Notes: generated by a model from the letters alone, not told the origin. A DNA stretch of 64,000 nt from Nonomuraea endophytica (GCF_014203235.1 NZ_JACHIN010000006.1:248001-312000), one strand, 5' to 3'; shown: positions 8,798-17,917, numbered from the stretch's first letter. Translations and numbers: made by a program.

Positions 8798-9631
8798 CTA
8801 GTTGAGGGTCCCGGGTGCCGAAAACCCGGGCGCGAGGCTCTGGAGTTGTCCTGTGTGCACGTGGCTCACCCATTCCCAGCCGGGCTTGGCCGATGGGCCG
8901 ACGCGCGGGTCGCCGGGATCCCGGCCCTCACGCAGGGCGAGCACGTACGCCCGGTCCAGCTCGATCCGTGCGCGCACCTGGCCTGCCTCGCCGACGGAAC
9001 CGTGGCCCGGGACGACGACGTCGGCCTCGCCCGCCACGGCCTCCAGCAGCCGCAACGCGGCGAGGTAGTCCTCGATCGGGTCGGCGCCTTCCAGGTCGAG
9101 CATCGGAACCAGGACATCGGAGAGCATGTCGCCGGCCACGAGGACCCCGCGTTCTTCGATGAGCAGCGCCGCGTGGCCCGGCGCGTGGGCTTGATGCTCG
9201 ATGATCCGGACTTTGGGGCCGTCCCAGGGAACCTGTGCGGTTTCGGCAGGTAGGGCGGTGATGAGGCCGTACATGTCCAGCGGGACCTGCCCGGCGATCT
9301 CCGTGTCGAGCAGGTGTTCGGCGACCTTGGCCTCGGCGTCCGGCTCCGACAGCTGAGCCCGGACGGTGTCCGCGCAGCGCGCCGTGCCGTAACGGGGCGC
9401 ATCGCCGAGCCGGGGGTGCCAGAGCAGGTGATCCCAGTCCGCATGGGTGGAAAACCCTGCCACAACGGGCTGGCCCAGCTTGTGAAGGTCGTCCGCGAGG
9501 CAGTCGAGCTCGGCGCCGGTCACCCCGGGGTCGATGAGCAGCACACCGGCCCCGCCCCGCACGACGATGGCGTTGCTCTGGACGAACTCGCTCTCGTGGA
9601 CCAGCACACCCTCTGCGACCTGCGTCAGCAT
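8798..9631 (-). CDS. Metallo-beta-lactamase-fold hydrolase
   Basis: A 277-residue MBL-fold protein. The metal-binding motif is THADWDH (HxDxDH rather than the canonical HxHxDH); further ligands are in APGHAALL and the C-terminal VVPGHGSVG, with VAGDML supplying the bridging Asp. The ATG at 9631 has AAGGAGG 7 nt upstream. It overlaps the upstream reductase gene by 7 nt, so the two are cotranscribed. The substrate cannot be read from sequence; relatives hydrolyse thioesters, lactones or phosphodiesters. Confidence 0.85.
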   Translation of the reverse strand: MLTQVAEGVLVHESEFVQSNAIVVRGGAGVLLIDPGVTGAELDCLADDLHKLGQPVVAGFSTHADWDHLLWHPRLGDAPRYGTARCADTVRAQLSEPDAEAKVAEHLLDTEIAGQVPLDMYGLITALPAETAQVPWDGPKVRIIEHQAHAPGHAALLIEERGVLVAGDMLSDVLVPMLDLEGADPIEDYLAALRLLEAVAGEADVVVPGHGSVGEAGQVRARIELDRAYVLALREGRDPGDPRVGPSAKPGWEWVSHVHTGQLQSLAPGFSAPGTLN

Positions 9632-10221
9632 GGGCTCGCCTCCTTTACATCCTGGAGGGCGTAACGGTGCATCGTGACGCCCTGGTTGAACGTTCGCTGC
9701 TCGATCAGGTCGAGGTCGATCGGAATGTCGTAGTCGTCGAACAGCGTCCTGCCGAAGCCGAGGATCGCGGGGTGGGTCCAGAGCATCAGCTCGTCGAGCA
9801 ACCCGGCCCGGAGCAGCTGCGTCGCGAGCGCCGCGCCGCCCACGCTGATGTCGCCGTCGGTCCCGGCCCGCAGGGCGGCGAGCTGCTCGATCGCGTCGTC
9901 TCCGCCGATGATCCGGGTGTTGTGACCGGCGCTGCGCCGGGTGCGCGAAACGAGCACCTTGGGCTTGGCCGTCCAGATCTCGCCGTACTCACGCATGAAG
10001 TCCGGCAGCGACGCGTCCTCGGGCGACTGCGGCCAGGACTCCTCCATGAGCTCGTAGTAGACCCGGCCGTGGACCATGAGCGCGAGCGCCCGCGTCCGCG
10101 CGTTGGCCTCGCGGTGCAGTTCCTCGTCGAGGCGAAGCCACTCGCCGGCCCCGTTGTCTCCGGGAACTTGCTCGATCCGCAGGTCGAGGGAGACGTTCAT
10201 CGAATAGACGAAGCGGCCCAT
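9625..10221 (-). CDS. Dihydrofolate reductase/RibD C-terminal-like reductase
   Basis: NAD(P)H-dependent reductase-fold protein of 198 residues. It starts MGRFVYSMNVSLDL as in the DHFR-like YwjB/RibD-C family and shows LMVHGRVYYELM, the ISVGGAALATQLL nucleotide-binding segment and an ILGFGRTLFDD motif near the end. It is divergent from an HxlR regulator over a perfect inverted repeat, so it is the probable target of that regulator together with the hydrolase downstream. The physiological substrate is unknown. Confidence 0.87.
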   Translation of the reverse strand: MGRFVYSMNVSLDLRIEQVPGDNGAGEWLRLDEELHREANARTRALALMVHGRVYYELMEESWPQSPEDASLPDFMREYGEIWTAKPKVLVSRTRRSAGHNTRIIGGDDAIEQLAALRAGTDGDISVGGAALATQLLRAGLLDELMLWTHPAILGFGRTLFDDYDIPIDLDLIEQRTFNQGVTMHRYALQDVKEASPC

Positions 10222-10236
10222 CGTTCCTCTTCCCCG

Positions 10237-10261
10237 TAGTGATTGCGTTTTGCAATCACTA
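10237..10261. promoter_or_regulatory. Perfect inverted-repeat operator, likely for the HxlR regulator
   Basis: TAGTGATTGC and its exact complement GCAATCACTA are separated by GTTTT, midway between the divergent reductase and HxlR genes. The repeat overlaps TATAGT at 10260-10265, a plausible -10 element for the regulator gene. Size, symmetry and position suit an HxlR-family dimer controlling both directions. Confidence 0.7.
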
Positions 10262-10294
10262 TAGTGGTGGCGAAATGCCCGTCAAGGAGGAATC

Positions 10295-10792
10295 GTGGAA
10301 CCACGGTCCGGGTGTCCGATCAACGCCGCCGTCGAGGTGCTCGGAGATCGCTGGTCGTTGCTCGTGCTGCGCGACGTCATCTTCGGCGACCGCCGCTACT
10401 TCCGGGCGCTGCTCACCGGGTCGATCGAGGGCATCGCGTCGAACATCCTCGCCGACCGCCTCGTCCGCCTCCTCGACGCGGGCATCCTCACCCGCGGCAC
10501 CGCGGTGCGAGGACAGCGCGCCCGCTACAGCCTCACGGAAGCCGGCATCCAGACCCTTCCGATCATCTACGCCCTCGGCGACTGGGGCCTCGACTGGCGC
10601 CCCGGCAGCGACGAGCTCCGGATCCGCCAGCAGCTCATGCGCGATGAGGGTCCGGCGTTCCTCGAGGAGCTCATGGACGAACTCCGCGTCCACCACCTCG
10701 GCGCCCCGCCGAAACCGCACAACGGCCCAAGCCCCCTGGAGCGCCTCGACGCCGCCTACACCGCGGCCGCCAAGCGAGAACACACCGACTGA
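10295..10792 (+). CDS. HxlR-family winged-helix regulator
   Basis: A 165-residue transcription factor. CPINAAVEVLGDRWSLLVLRDV is the family signature (early Cys, then the first helices), followed by the recognition region and the wing RGTAVRGQRARYSLTEAG. The early Cys can act as a redox or electrophile sensor in some members (HypR-like). Start is the GTG at 10295, with AAGGAGG at 10284-10290. It is divergent from the reductase/hydrolase pair it most likely represses. Confidence 0.92.
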   Translation: MEPRSGCPINAAVEVLGDRWSLLVLRDVIFGDRRYFRALLTGSIEGIASNILADRLVRLLDAGILTRGTAVRGQRARYSLTEAGIQTLPIIYALGDWGLDWRPGSDELRIRQQLMRDEGPAFLEELMDELRVHHLGAPPKPHNGPSPLERLDAAYTAAAKREHTD

Positions 10793-10834
10793 CAGTGGTC
10801 GAGCATCTCCCGGGTCGGGTAAGGGAGGGTTGTG

Positions 10835-11293
10835 ATGGACGCGATGCCCCTTGAGGGCGAGTACGGGCCGAGTCCGGCGCGGTGGGTGCGCGAACAGGTC
10901 GAGTTGTACGAGAGCTCGGGCGGCACGGAGGGGACGACGCTCTGGGACACCGGACTGCCCGTCATCATTCTCACCATGCGCGGCGCCAAGACCGGCAAGA
11001 TCCGCAAGGTCCCGCTGATGCGCGTCGAGCACGAGGGCCGGTACGCGGCCGTGGGCTCGAAGGGCGGCTTCCCGGTTCACCCGGTCTGGTTCCACAACCT
11101 CAAGGCGGACCCCTACGTGGAACTCCAGGACGGGCCCGTCCGCCAGGGCATGACGGCCCGGGAGATCACCGGGGACGAGAAGGCCGAGTGGTGGGAGCGC
11201 GCGGTCGCCGCGTTTCCGCCGTACGCCGAATACCAGGCGAAGGCCGGGCGGGTGATCCCCGTCTTCGTGCTGGAGGCGGCGACCGAGCGCTGA
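10835..11293 (+). CDS. F420-dependent nitroreductase-family (Ddn-like) protein
   Basis: A split beta-barrel deazaflavin-dependent oxidoreductase of 152 residues. The family pattern is clear: LTMRGAKTGKIRKVPLMRVEHEG, then YAAVGSKGGFPVHPVWFHNLKADP, the F420-phosphate region. The ATG at 10835 has AAGGGAGG at 10821-10828; a GTG at 10832 is an alternative. Members reduce enones, nitro groups or quinones with reduced F420. It lies 42 bp after the HxlR gene on the same strand. Confidence 0.9.
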   Translation: MDAMPLEGEYGPSPARWVREQVELYESSGGTEGTTLWDTGLPVIILTMRGAKTGKIRKVPLMRVEHEGRYAAVGSKGGFPVHPVWFHNLKADPYVELQDGPVRQGMTAREITGDEKAEWWERAVAAFPPYAEYQAKAGRVIPVFVLEAATER

Positions 11294-11302
11294 CTACCCG
11301 GT

Positions 11303-12085
11303 CTAGCCGGTGCCGAGCGAGCGGATGCTGGCGAAGCGGTCGAGGGCCTGTTCGAAGGCGGCCGGCGAGACCGTCACGCCGCCGCTGAACGGGAAGTCGA
11401 GCTGGTAGACCAGGAACAGCACCATGCCCACGAGCCCGCCGACCACGGCCGCCATCGTGATGTGCACCTTGCGGACCGGGCCGCCGCACACGACCGCCGG
11501 CACCACGACGGTGAGCCCGCAGCCGGCCAGGGCGATCCACAGCAGGGGCGGCACGCCGGTGTCGGCCATCTGCGCTCTGGTCCTGCGGGCGTCGAGCACG
11601 GCCTGGACGCGGCTCATGGCCTGCCCGTAGCGGGTGGATGCGGCTGAGGTTGTCGGCTCGATGGTCTGGAAGAAGGCGCGCAACTGCTCGACCGAGCGCC
11701 AGGCGGCCGGCGACAACGTTCGCTGCTCCGCCATGAGCGGCCATTCCTGGCGGATCACCGTGGTCGTGTACTCGTCGGCCAGGCGCCTCAGCTTCTCGCG
11801 CTGCGGCTCGGGCAGGCTGCGGGAGTACCAGTAGACGTCGACCAGGTTGCTGGCCTCGGTGGAGCTGGTCTGGGTGGCCGAGTTTACCTGGTTCCAGGAG
11901 GCGACGACCACAAGACCCACGCTGATCGCGAACAGCGTGCCGATGATGCCGCTCACCAGGCCGCTGCCCTCACGGAAGTCCTGCCGGACCTTCTGGGAGA
12001 TGGCCCGGTCGGCGAGGTAGGCGGCCAAGCCCGCGACGGTGGCCGCGACCAGCGCCACGGCGACGCCCACCAAGGCTACGAACAT
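11303..12085 (-). CDS. DUF4239-like membrane protein
   Basis: A 260-residue membrane protein. Two N-terminal helices (residues 1-27 and about 44-65), a soluble stretch with NLVDVYWYSRSLPEPQREKLRRL and EYTTTVIRQEWPLM, then two C-terminal helices around 180-230. This is the layout of DUF4239/bestrophin-like proteins, whose function is unknown and possibly channel-like. It is preceded by a perfect 14-bp palindrome 15 nt before the ATG, suggesting repressor control. It converges with the nitroreductase gene 9 bp away. Confidence 0.72.
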   Translation of the reverse strand: MFVALVGVAVALVAATVAGLAAYLADRAISQKVRQDFREGSGLVSGIIGTLFAISVGLVVVASWNQVNSATQTSSTEASNLVDVYWYSRSLPEPQREKLRRLADEYTTTVIRQEWPLMAEQRTLSPAAWRSVEQLRAFFQTIEPTTSAASTRYGQAMSRVQAVLDARRTRAQMADTGVPPLLWIALAGCGLTVVVPAVVCGGPVRKVHITMAAVVGGLVGMVLFLVYQLDFPFSGGVTVSPAAFEQALDRFASIRSLGTG

Positions 12086-12099
12086 GAGACCTCTCTTTC

Positions 12100-12113
12100 T
12101 GTAGCTAGCTACA
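12100..12113. promoter_or_regulatory. 14-bp palindromic operator candidate
   Basis: TGTAGCTAGCTACA, perfectly self-complementary, 15 nt upstream of the DUF4239-like gene and directly next to its purine-rich ribosome-binding region. This position suits a repressor or GntR/PadR-type operator. No candidate regulator is encoded nearby. Confidence 0.5.
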
Positions 12114-12146
12114 TACAGAGAGTATTGGCCGAGGTGGGACTGTCGT

Positions 12147-12184
12147 GGCTGATCCGGTGGAGCCGCGGTTCCACCGGATCAGCC
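12147..12184. terminator. Strong terminator of the subtilase gene
   Basis: A 15-bp perfect stem (GGCTGATCCGGTGGA with its complement) around an 8-nt loop, beginning 6 bp beyond the stop of the leftward subtilase gene. There is no T-tract, which is usual in this GC-rich genome. Confidence 0.8.
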
Positions 12185-12190
12185 CGGGAC

Positions 12191-15100
12191 TCAGCGCACC
12201 CGGAACGCGCGCTCGACGGTCTGGCTGACCGTGGCGCCCGCGCTGTCGCGCGCCGTGAGCCGCAGGGAGACCGAGTCGCCCGTACGCGGCAGGTTCAGCA
12301 GGAGCGCGTGCCAGCTGTCACGGCCGGTAGGCACGACCGCGACCCGGTGCCACGAGGTCCCGTTGGTGGAGACCTCCGCGGTCACCTTGGTGATCGGCTT
12401 GGTCGCGCCCTCCATGCGCTCCAGCCGTAGCGGCAGGGTCATCAGGCCGGGGCGGGTGGCGTTGTTCAGGTCGAGCTTGGGCTCGGCCCGCAGGACGAAC
12501 AGCGGGACCGGGCCCGCGCCCGCCGAGGTGAACGACCACTCGGTGGTGAGCTTGGACGACAGCTCGCTGGCCCTGGGGTCGGCGGTGCCCTCGACGCGGA
12601 GCTGGAAGCGCCCCGAGCCGGGCGCGACGGGCAGGTTCACGGTGTAGTTGGGCAACTGGCCGGCCGTCGCGACGACCTTGCCGTCGCGCAGCAGCGTGGT
12701 GGTGCCGTCGCCGTAGTCGCTGCTGCCGGTGACGCGGTCGCGCCCGGCCGCGTGCCACATGGGCAGGTTGCCGACCTCGAACTCGGTGTCGGTCCTGGTG
12801 ACGAGGGTCCGCTCACGCAGGGCCGTACCCACGACCGCCGAGTTCCATCGCTCGTGTTCCTCGCGTCCGGCGCGGAAGGTGCGCGCGTCGGCGTACTCGA
12901 TCGTCTGGTGAAGCCGTCCGTTCGGCATCGTCTCGAAGGCGCGCTCCCAGGGGATGCCGGGGGTGAAGTACCAGGACTGCGTCACGGGCAGGGCGGTGAC
13001 GACCTGGCTCCAGCCGGTGTAGCCGTCGCCGAGGGGTCCGCCCGCCATGGGTCCGGCGCCGGGCGCGCCGGTGGCTTCGGCCCGCAGGGTGGCGAGGTCG
13101 GCGCGTACCTTGCCCAGCTCGCGGTCACGGGTGCGCAGCTCCCCGGGGACCACGCCGTCCTTGCGCAGCACGAGGTTGTAGACGTACGGGCTGTTGGTGA
13201 ACGTGCCGTCCGAGCGCAGGGCGGCGAGCTGGGTGAACGTCTCGAAGCGGAACCCGGACGTCTTGGCCGTGGTGGGCGCGACGCGGAAGCGCAGCGGGTC
13301 CGGCGGGACGTTGCGCGGCAGGGAGAAGCGGTCGATGGAGAAGCTGGCCGCCCATTCCTGGCCGTCCTGGCGCTTCTGGAAGAAGACGAACTCCTCGCCG
13401 GCCGTCTTGGCGTCGGGCCGGTCGGTCTTGACGTCCATCATCTTGGCGGTCCTGGCGTCGAAGACGACCTCGCGGTCGGCCTTCACCTCCAGTCCGGTGA
13501 TCGGCACGACGCTGAGCTCCGCGCGCCGGTCGGGGAACTGGGTCCGCATGACGGTGTAGGCCAGGTAGCGGCCGGCCGGCACGCGGATCGGGCCCTCGCT
13601 GTCGCCGTGGTTGATGCCCATCTGGATGAGCGGCCCGCCGTCCTCGGGCATCAAGGTCATCGGCATGAAGTCCTCGGAGTCGTCGGGGACGGTGCCGAGC
13701 TGGTCGATCAGCTTGACGTGCAGGTCGTAGCTCTCCGGCTCCTTGCCGAAGCTGGTCAGCGTCGACAGCGTCACGCCTTCGGCGGTGGCGGTGATCCGCC
13801 CGCCGTACGCGGTGGTGGCTGCGGCCTTGGGCGTGGCGGTCACGGTGACCGGGGCGCTGCCGCCCGCCGGGACGGTGACCTGCGCGGCGCTCAGCGTGAA
13901 CACGCCCTGCGGCGCGGCCTTGCCCGCGAGGTCGGTGGCCTCCAGGGCGAGGTTCAGCGTGACGGGCGCGGTGCCGGCGTTGCGGTAGGTGAGGGTGCGC
14001 GCGATGGGCTTGTCCTCGTACGGCCAGCGCAGGTGACCGAAGGCGACGGTGCCGGCGTCGGCCGTGACGCTCTGGCGTACCGCGTTGGCCACGTCGAGAC
14101 GGCCGGTGCCGTGCTCCCAGACGCTGCCGCCGGTCTTGGCCGTGGTGACCAGGGCGGCCTTGAGCTCGCGCGAGGTCCAGCCGGGGTGCTGCTGGGCGAG
14201 GATGGCCGCGGCTCCCGCGACGTGCGGGGTGGCCATCGAGGTTCCGGACATGCGCACGTGCTCGGCGCTGCCCGCCTTGGCCGCGGCGATGGCGACGCCG
14301 GGAGCGGTCAGGTCGGGCTTGAGCGCGAAGTCGCCGGCCCGGGGGCCACGGCTGGAGAAGCCGGCGAGCTTGTCGGCGGAGTCGACGGCGCCGACGGTGA
14401 GGGCCGCGTCGGCGCTGCCGGGGCTGCCCAGACTGCCCGCCCGCGGGCCTTCGTTGCCCGCCGCGATGACGAAGAGGATGTCGCGCTCGGCGGAGTAGCG
14501 CTCGACCGCCTGCTCCAGCGGGTCCAGGCCCGCCTGGTCGGGCGCGCCGAGGCTCATGTTGATGATCTTGGCGCCCTGCTGGGCGGCCCAGTCGATGCCC
14601 TCGATGATGTCGGAGGTGTAGCCGCTGCCTCCGTCGTCGAGCACCTTGCCGTTGAGCAGCCGGACTCCCGGCGCGACGCCCTTGCGGGCGGGCGAGCCCG
14701 CCACGCCCTGACCGGCGATGGTGGAGGCCACGTGGGTGCCGTGACCGGCGCGGTCCATGGCGTCGGCGCTCTCGCTGAAGTTGGCCGCCGCGTCCACCCG
14801 CCCGGCGAGGTCGGGGTGGCGGTCGTCGACGCCGGTGTCCAGGACGGCCACCTTCACGCCCTCGCCGGTGAAACCGGCCTTCCATGCCTCCGGCGCGCCG
14901 ACCTGCGGCACGCTGCGGTCGAGCGTCGCCTTGACCGGCGCGTCCAGCCACACCTTCTGCACCGACCGGTCCTGGCTGAGCTGAGCCCAGGCGGCGCCGG
15001 GCGTGGCGACGGCGTTGATGGAGGCCAGCGGACGTGCGCCGGACAGCGCTGTCATCGGTGCCGCGCCCTGGCGGTACTGCACGATCAGCGGCAGCTGCTT

Positions 15101-15421
15101 CTCGCCGATACCGTCCTTGATCAGCTGCGGGACCCGGAAGAGGTTGCGGTCGAGAACACCCCTGGCCACGTCGCCCGCGACGTCGAGCGGGATGAGGGTC
15201 CAGTCGTCCTTGGTGCCCTCGGTGATGTAGCGGACGTTCGTCCGGCCGGGACCGGCCGTGAAGGTGATCCGGCCGCGGTCCACGCTCACACGGTCGCCGG
15301 TGACCAGCGTGACGCTCTTCGCGGCGGCAGTGTCGGGTGGGGGTGTCTCCGCGCTTGCCGACGGGGTCGCGGCCAGTGCCGTCGCGAGGACGGCCGCCGC
15401 GAGTAAGGTTCTGCCTACCAT
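12191..15421 (-). CDS. Secreted S8 (subtilisin-type) serine protease, large
   Basis: A 1076-residue secreted subtilase. The ATG at 15421, with AGAGGAAG upstream, gives a clean signal peptide (MVGRTLLAAAVLATALAATPSASA); an in-frame extension to 15505 is rejected. A propeptide follows, then the triad: Asp in VAVLDTGVDDRHPDL, His in GHGTHVASTIAG, Ser in GTSMATPHVAGAA. About 600 residues follow the catalytic domain, with beta-rich Fn3-like segments and a C-terminal Ig-like part. It is probably an extracellular nutrient or processing protease. It is monocistronic with its own terminator. Confidence 0.93.
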   Translation of the reverse strand: MVGRTLLAAAVLATALAATPSASAETPPPDTAAAKSVTLVTGDRVSVDRGRITFTAGPGRTNVRYITEGTKDDWTLIPLDVAGDVARGVLDRNLFRVPQLIKDGIGEKQLPLIVQYRQGAAPMTALSGARPLASINAVATPGAAWAQLSQDRSVQKVWLDAPVKATLDRSVPQVGAPEAWKAGFTGEGVKVAVLDTGVDDRHPDLAGRVDAAANFSESADAMDRAGHGTHVASTIAGQGVAGSPARKGVAPGVRLLNGKVLDDGGSGYTSDIIEGIDWAAQQGAKIINMSLGAPDQAGLDPLEQAVERYSAERDILFVIAAGNEGPRAGSLGSPGSADAALTVGAVDSADKLAGFSSRGPRAGDFALKPDLTAPGVAIAAAKAGSAEHVRMSGTSMATPHVAGAAAILAQQHPGWTSRELKAALVTTAKTGGSVWEHGTGRLDVANAVRQSVTADAGTVAFGHLRWPYEDKPIARTLTYRNAGTAPVTLNLALEATDLAGKAAPQGVFTLSAAQVTVPAGGSAPVTVTATPKAAATTAYGGRITATAEGVTLSTLTSFGKEPESYDLHVKLIDQLGTVPDDSEDFMPMTLMPEDGGPLIQMGINHGDSEGPIRVPAGRYLAYTVMRTQFPDRRAELSVVPITGLEVKADREVVFDARTAKMMDVKTDRPDAKTAGEEFVFFQKRQDGQEWAASFSIDRFSLPRNVPPDPLRFRVAPTTAKTSGFRFETFTQLAALRSDGTFTNSPYVYNLVLRKDGVVPGELRTRDRELGKVRADLATLRAEATGAPGAGPMAGGPLGDGYTGWSQVVTALPVTQSWYFTPGIPWERAFETMPNGRLHQTIEYADARTFRAGREEHERWNSAVVGTALRERTLVTRTDTEFEVGNLPMWHAAGRDRVTGSSDYGDGTTTLLRDGKVVATAGQLPNYTVNLPVAPGSGRFQLRVEGTADPRASELSSKLTTEWSFTSAGAGPVPLFVLRAEPKLDLNNATRPGLMTLPLRLERMEGATKPITKVTAEVSTNGTSWHRVAVVPTGRDSWHALLLNLPRTGDSVSLRLTARDSAGATVSQTVERAFRVR

Positions 15422-15536
15422 GATTGTCTTCCTCTCTTCCTGACGAAGAGAGTCGATCAAGGGTCGGATGCGCCGACAAGTCATCGCGGTGGCGGTTTCG
15501 GTCATGTCATAACTGCGCCACGGAGAATCCTTCGCG

Positions 15537-17027
15537 TCAGCCGCTTCCTCCCACGGGTGTACGGATCGTCTCCGGCGACCTGTGCCGGGGGCGGGTGGAG
15601 GACGCGGGCAGCCATACCAGGGCGAGCAGGACTCCGGCGGCTCCCAGGGCGCCGCAGGTGACCAGGACGAGGTCCAGGCCGTGGATGAAGGCGGCGCGTA
15701 CCGTGTCGGCCGAGGTCGTGGCCAGGCCGGCGAAGACGCTCTCGCGGGCCTGTTCCGGCACGCCTGCGCGGTAGGCGGAGGTCAGGATCGAGCCCAGGAT
15801 CGCCGCGCCGAAACTGCCGCCCAGGGTGCGGATGGACTGGTTCACCGCGGCCCCGACGCCGACGTTGCCCGGCGACAGCGCGCTGAGCGCCGCGTCCATC
15901 GCGGTGGGCAGGACGAAGCCGAGGCCGAGTCCGTATACGGCCGTCCAGGTGGCCGTCATCGCGGTGCCGCTCGTCGTACCGGTGGTGGCTCCGTAGAACA
16001 GGCCTACTGCCAGGAGCGTGAGGCCCAGGGCGGCGGCGAGTTTGGGGCCGATCGTCCGGCTCAGCCTGCTCGCCGTCAGCATGCCGGCGAGCATCCCGGC
16101 GATGAGCGGCAGGAGCCGCAGGCTGCTGCCCATCGCGTCGGTCCCCAGGATCGCCTGGAAGTACTGGGGCAGCGTGAACAGGACGCCGAACATGGTGAAG
16201 TTGACCACCGTCGCCACCGCGGTGCCGGCGGTGAAGCGGGCGCTGGTGAACAGCGAGAGGTCCACCAGCGGCTCGGCGGCCCGCCGTTCCCACAGCACGA
16301 ACAACGCCAGCGCGGCCGCCCCGGACGCGAGCGGCGCGATCACGGCGGCGTCGCCCCAGCCGCGTTCGCCGATCGCGATCAGCCCGTACGTGAGCGCGGT
16401 CAGCGCCGCGCACGACAGCACCAGCCCGCCCCAGTCGACCCGCCTGCGGCGCTCGGCCCGCGACTCGGGCAGCCAGGCGGCGACCGCGAGGAACGCCACG
16501 ACGACCACCGGGATGTTGATCAGGAAGACCGAGCCCCACCAGAAGTGGTTGAGCAGCCAGCCGCCGAGCACCGGGCCGATGGGGAAGGCCAGCATCGAGG
16601 CGCCCGCCAGCGTCCCGATCGCCTTGGGCCGCTCCTCGGCGGTGAACATCGCCGGGATCAGCGCCAGCATCGTCGGCATGATCAGCGCCGCGCCGAGCCC
16701 GAGTACGGCACGCGCCCCGATGAAGACCCCGGCCGAGGGGGCGTAGGCGGCGGCCAGCGAGCTGATCCCGAAGATGACCAGCGCCGCCAGCAGCGTCTTC
16801 TTGCGGCCGTAGCGGTCGCCGAGCACCCCCGCCGGGATCATGCCGGCCGCGAACACCAGCGTGTAGACGGTGACGAACCACTGCAGCTCGGCGTTGCCCG
16901 CGCCCAGTTCGGTCGCCATGCTCGGCAGGGCCAGGTTCAGGATCGTCACGTCGAACCCCACGGCCAGCGACGTGAGCACCAGCGCGGCGATCGCCCACCA
17001 CCTGCGCGGGTTCGGTTCTTGTGGCAT
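15537..17027 (-). CDS. MFS drug/proton antiporter, DHA2 (EmrB/QacA) family
   Basis: A 496-residue transporter with about 14 predicted helices. Motif A appears as GDRYGRKKTLL after helix 2 and motif C as GPVLGGWLLNHFWWGSVF, which mark drug/H+ antiporters. AVGFDVTILNLALPSM in helix 1 matches the VDxTIVNVALP motif of DHA2. It lies 8 bp downstream of an SDR gene on the same strand, and the pair is divergent from a GbsR/MarR-like regulator, suggesting an inducible efflux plus detoxification unit. Confidence 0.93.
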   Translation of the reverse strand: MPQEPNPRRWWAIAALVLTSLAVGFDVTILNLALPSMATELGAGNAELQWFVTVYTLVFAAGMIPAGVLGDRYGRKKTLLAALVIFGISSLAAAYAPSAGVFIGARAVLGLGAALIMPTMLALIPAMFTAEERPKAIGTLAGASMLAFPIGPVLGGWLLNHFWWGSVFLINIPVVVVAFLAVAAWLPESRAERRRRVDWGGLVLSCAALTALTYGLIAIGERGWGDAAVIAPLASGAAALALFVLWERRAAEPLVDLSLFTSARFTAGTAVATVVNFTMFGVLFTLPQYFQAILGTDAMGSSLRLLPLIAGMLAGMLTASRLSRTIGPKLAAALGLTLLAVGLFYGATTGTTSGTAMTATWTAVYGLGLGFVLPTAMDAALSALSPGNVGVGAAVNQSIRTLGGSFGAAILGSILTSAYRAGVPEQARESVFAGLATTSADTVRAAFIHGLDLVLVTCGALGAAGVLLALVWLPASSTRPRHRSPETIRTPVGGSG

Positions 17028-17035
17028 CGCCCGGC

Positions 17036-17860
17036 CTACTTGCCGGAGAAGTTCGTGACGAGCTTGTCGAACTCGCGGTCCGGCAACGTCCTGTTGAGCT
17101 CCAGGAGCCGCTCGGCCATCCAGCCCACCGCATAGCGGGTGGCGGGCTTGCCTGCCTCGATGGCCTCCCGGATCGCGATGGCGACGACGCTCGGGTCGGA
17201 GCCCTGGCTGTCGGCGCCGAGCTGCGACTCCGCGCGGACGGCCATCGCCTCGGCCATGGCGCCGTAGGCGGTCGCGCCGGAGATCTCGCGCAGGTCCCTC
17301 GGCGTGTGGTCCTCGAACTCGGTCTTGATGATGCCGGGCTGGATGATCACGACGTCGATGCCGAACGGCTCGACCTCCATGCGCAGGGTGTCGGAGTAGG
17401 CCTCCAGCGCGTGCTTGGTCGCGTAGTACCAGCAGCCTAGCGGCAGCGCAATCTCGCCCCCGATGGAGGAGATGTTGACGATCGTGCCGGAGCCCCGTTC
17501 GCGCATGTACGGCAGGGCGAGCTGCGCCAGCCGCGCCGGGGCGAAGACGTTGACCTCGAACTGGTCGCGTGCCTGCTCGATGGAGACGTCCTCGGCCGCG
17601 CCGTGCAACACGGTGCCCGCGTTGTTGACCAGCACGTCGATGCGGCCCTGCTCCTCGACGACGGTGCTGATGACCCGTTCCAGGTCTTCCGGCCGGCGCG
17701 CGTCCAGCGCCAGCGCGTGCCCGCCGGCCTCGCGGATGTCGTCCATCTTGTGGACGCGGCGGGCGGCGCCGTAGACGACGTGCCCGGCGCGGATGAGTTC
17801 GAGGGCGGTGGCCTTGCCGATCCCGGCGGAGGCGCCCGTGACGATGACGACCTTTTCCAT
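17036..17860 (-). CDS. Short-chain dehydrogenase/reductase
   Basis: A classical SDR oxidoreductase of 274 residues. The Rossmann motif TGASAGIGKAT is at about 8-18, NNAG near 88, a catalytic Ser in NISSIGG and the YYATK (YxxxK) active site. AARRVHKM after beta-2 suggests NADP(H) preference. The ATG at 17860 with GAGGAGA before it is chosen over a longer frame. It is the first gene of an operon with the downstream efflux pump. Homologues of this length act on small ketones or alcohols; the substrate is unknown. Confidence 0.92.
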   Translation of the reverse strand: MEKVVIVTGASAGIGKATALELIRAGHVVYGAARRVHKMDDIREAGGHALALDARRPEDLERVISTVVEEQGRIDVLVNNAGTVLHGAAEDVSIEQARDQFEVNVFAPARLAQLALPYMRERGSGTIVNISSIGGEIALPLGCWYYATKHALEAYSDTLRMEVEPFGIDVVIIQPGIIKTEFEDHTPRDLREISGATAYGAMAEAMAVRAESQLGADSQGSDPSVVAIAIREAIEAGKPATRYAVGWMAERLLELNRTLPDREFDKLVTNFSGK

Positions 17861-17888
17861 GGTGACTCTCCTCTTCTTCCTGCGGAGA

Positions 17889-17917
17889 AGGCTAGGATTG
17901 CGCTTGGACGGAGACAA
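17889..17917 (-). promoter_or_regulatory. Probable promoter of the SDR-MFS operon
   Basis: TTGTCT (17917-17912) and TAGCCT (17894-17889), read leftwards, are spaced by 17 bp and end 28 bp before the SDR start codon. Fit to the vegetative sigma consensus is moderate. Confidence 0.45.

Noticed and set aside
13125..15479. 784-residue leftward frame inside the subtilase gene
   Set aside because: Arg-rich shadow in a neighbouring frame; the subtilase triad is in the annotated frame.
15421..15505. 28-residue N-terminal extension of the subtilase
   Set aside because: It would bury the signal peptide; the ATG at 15421 has its own ribosome-binding site.
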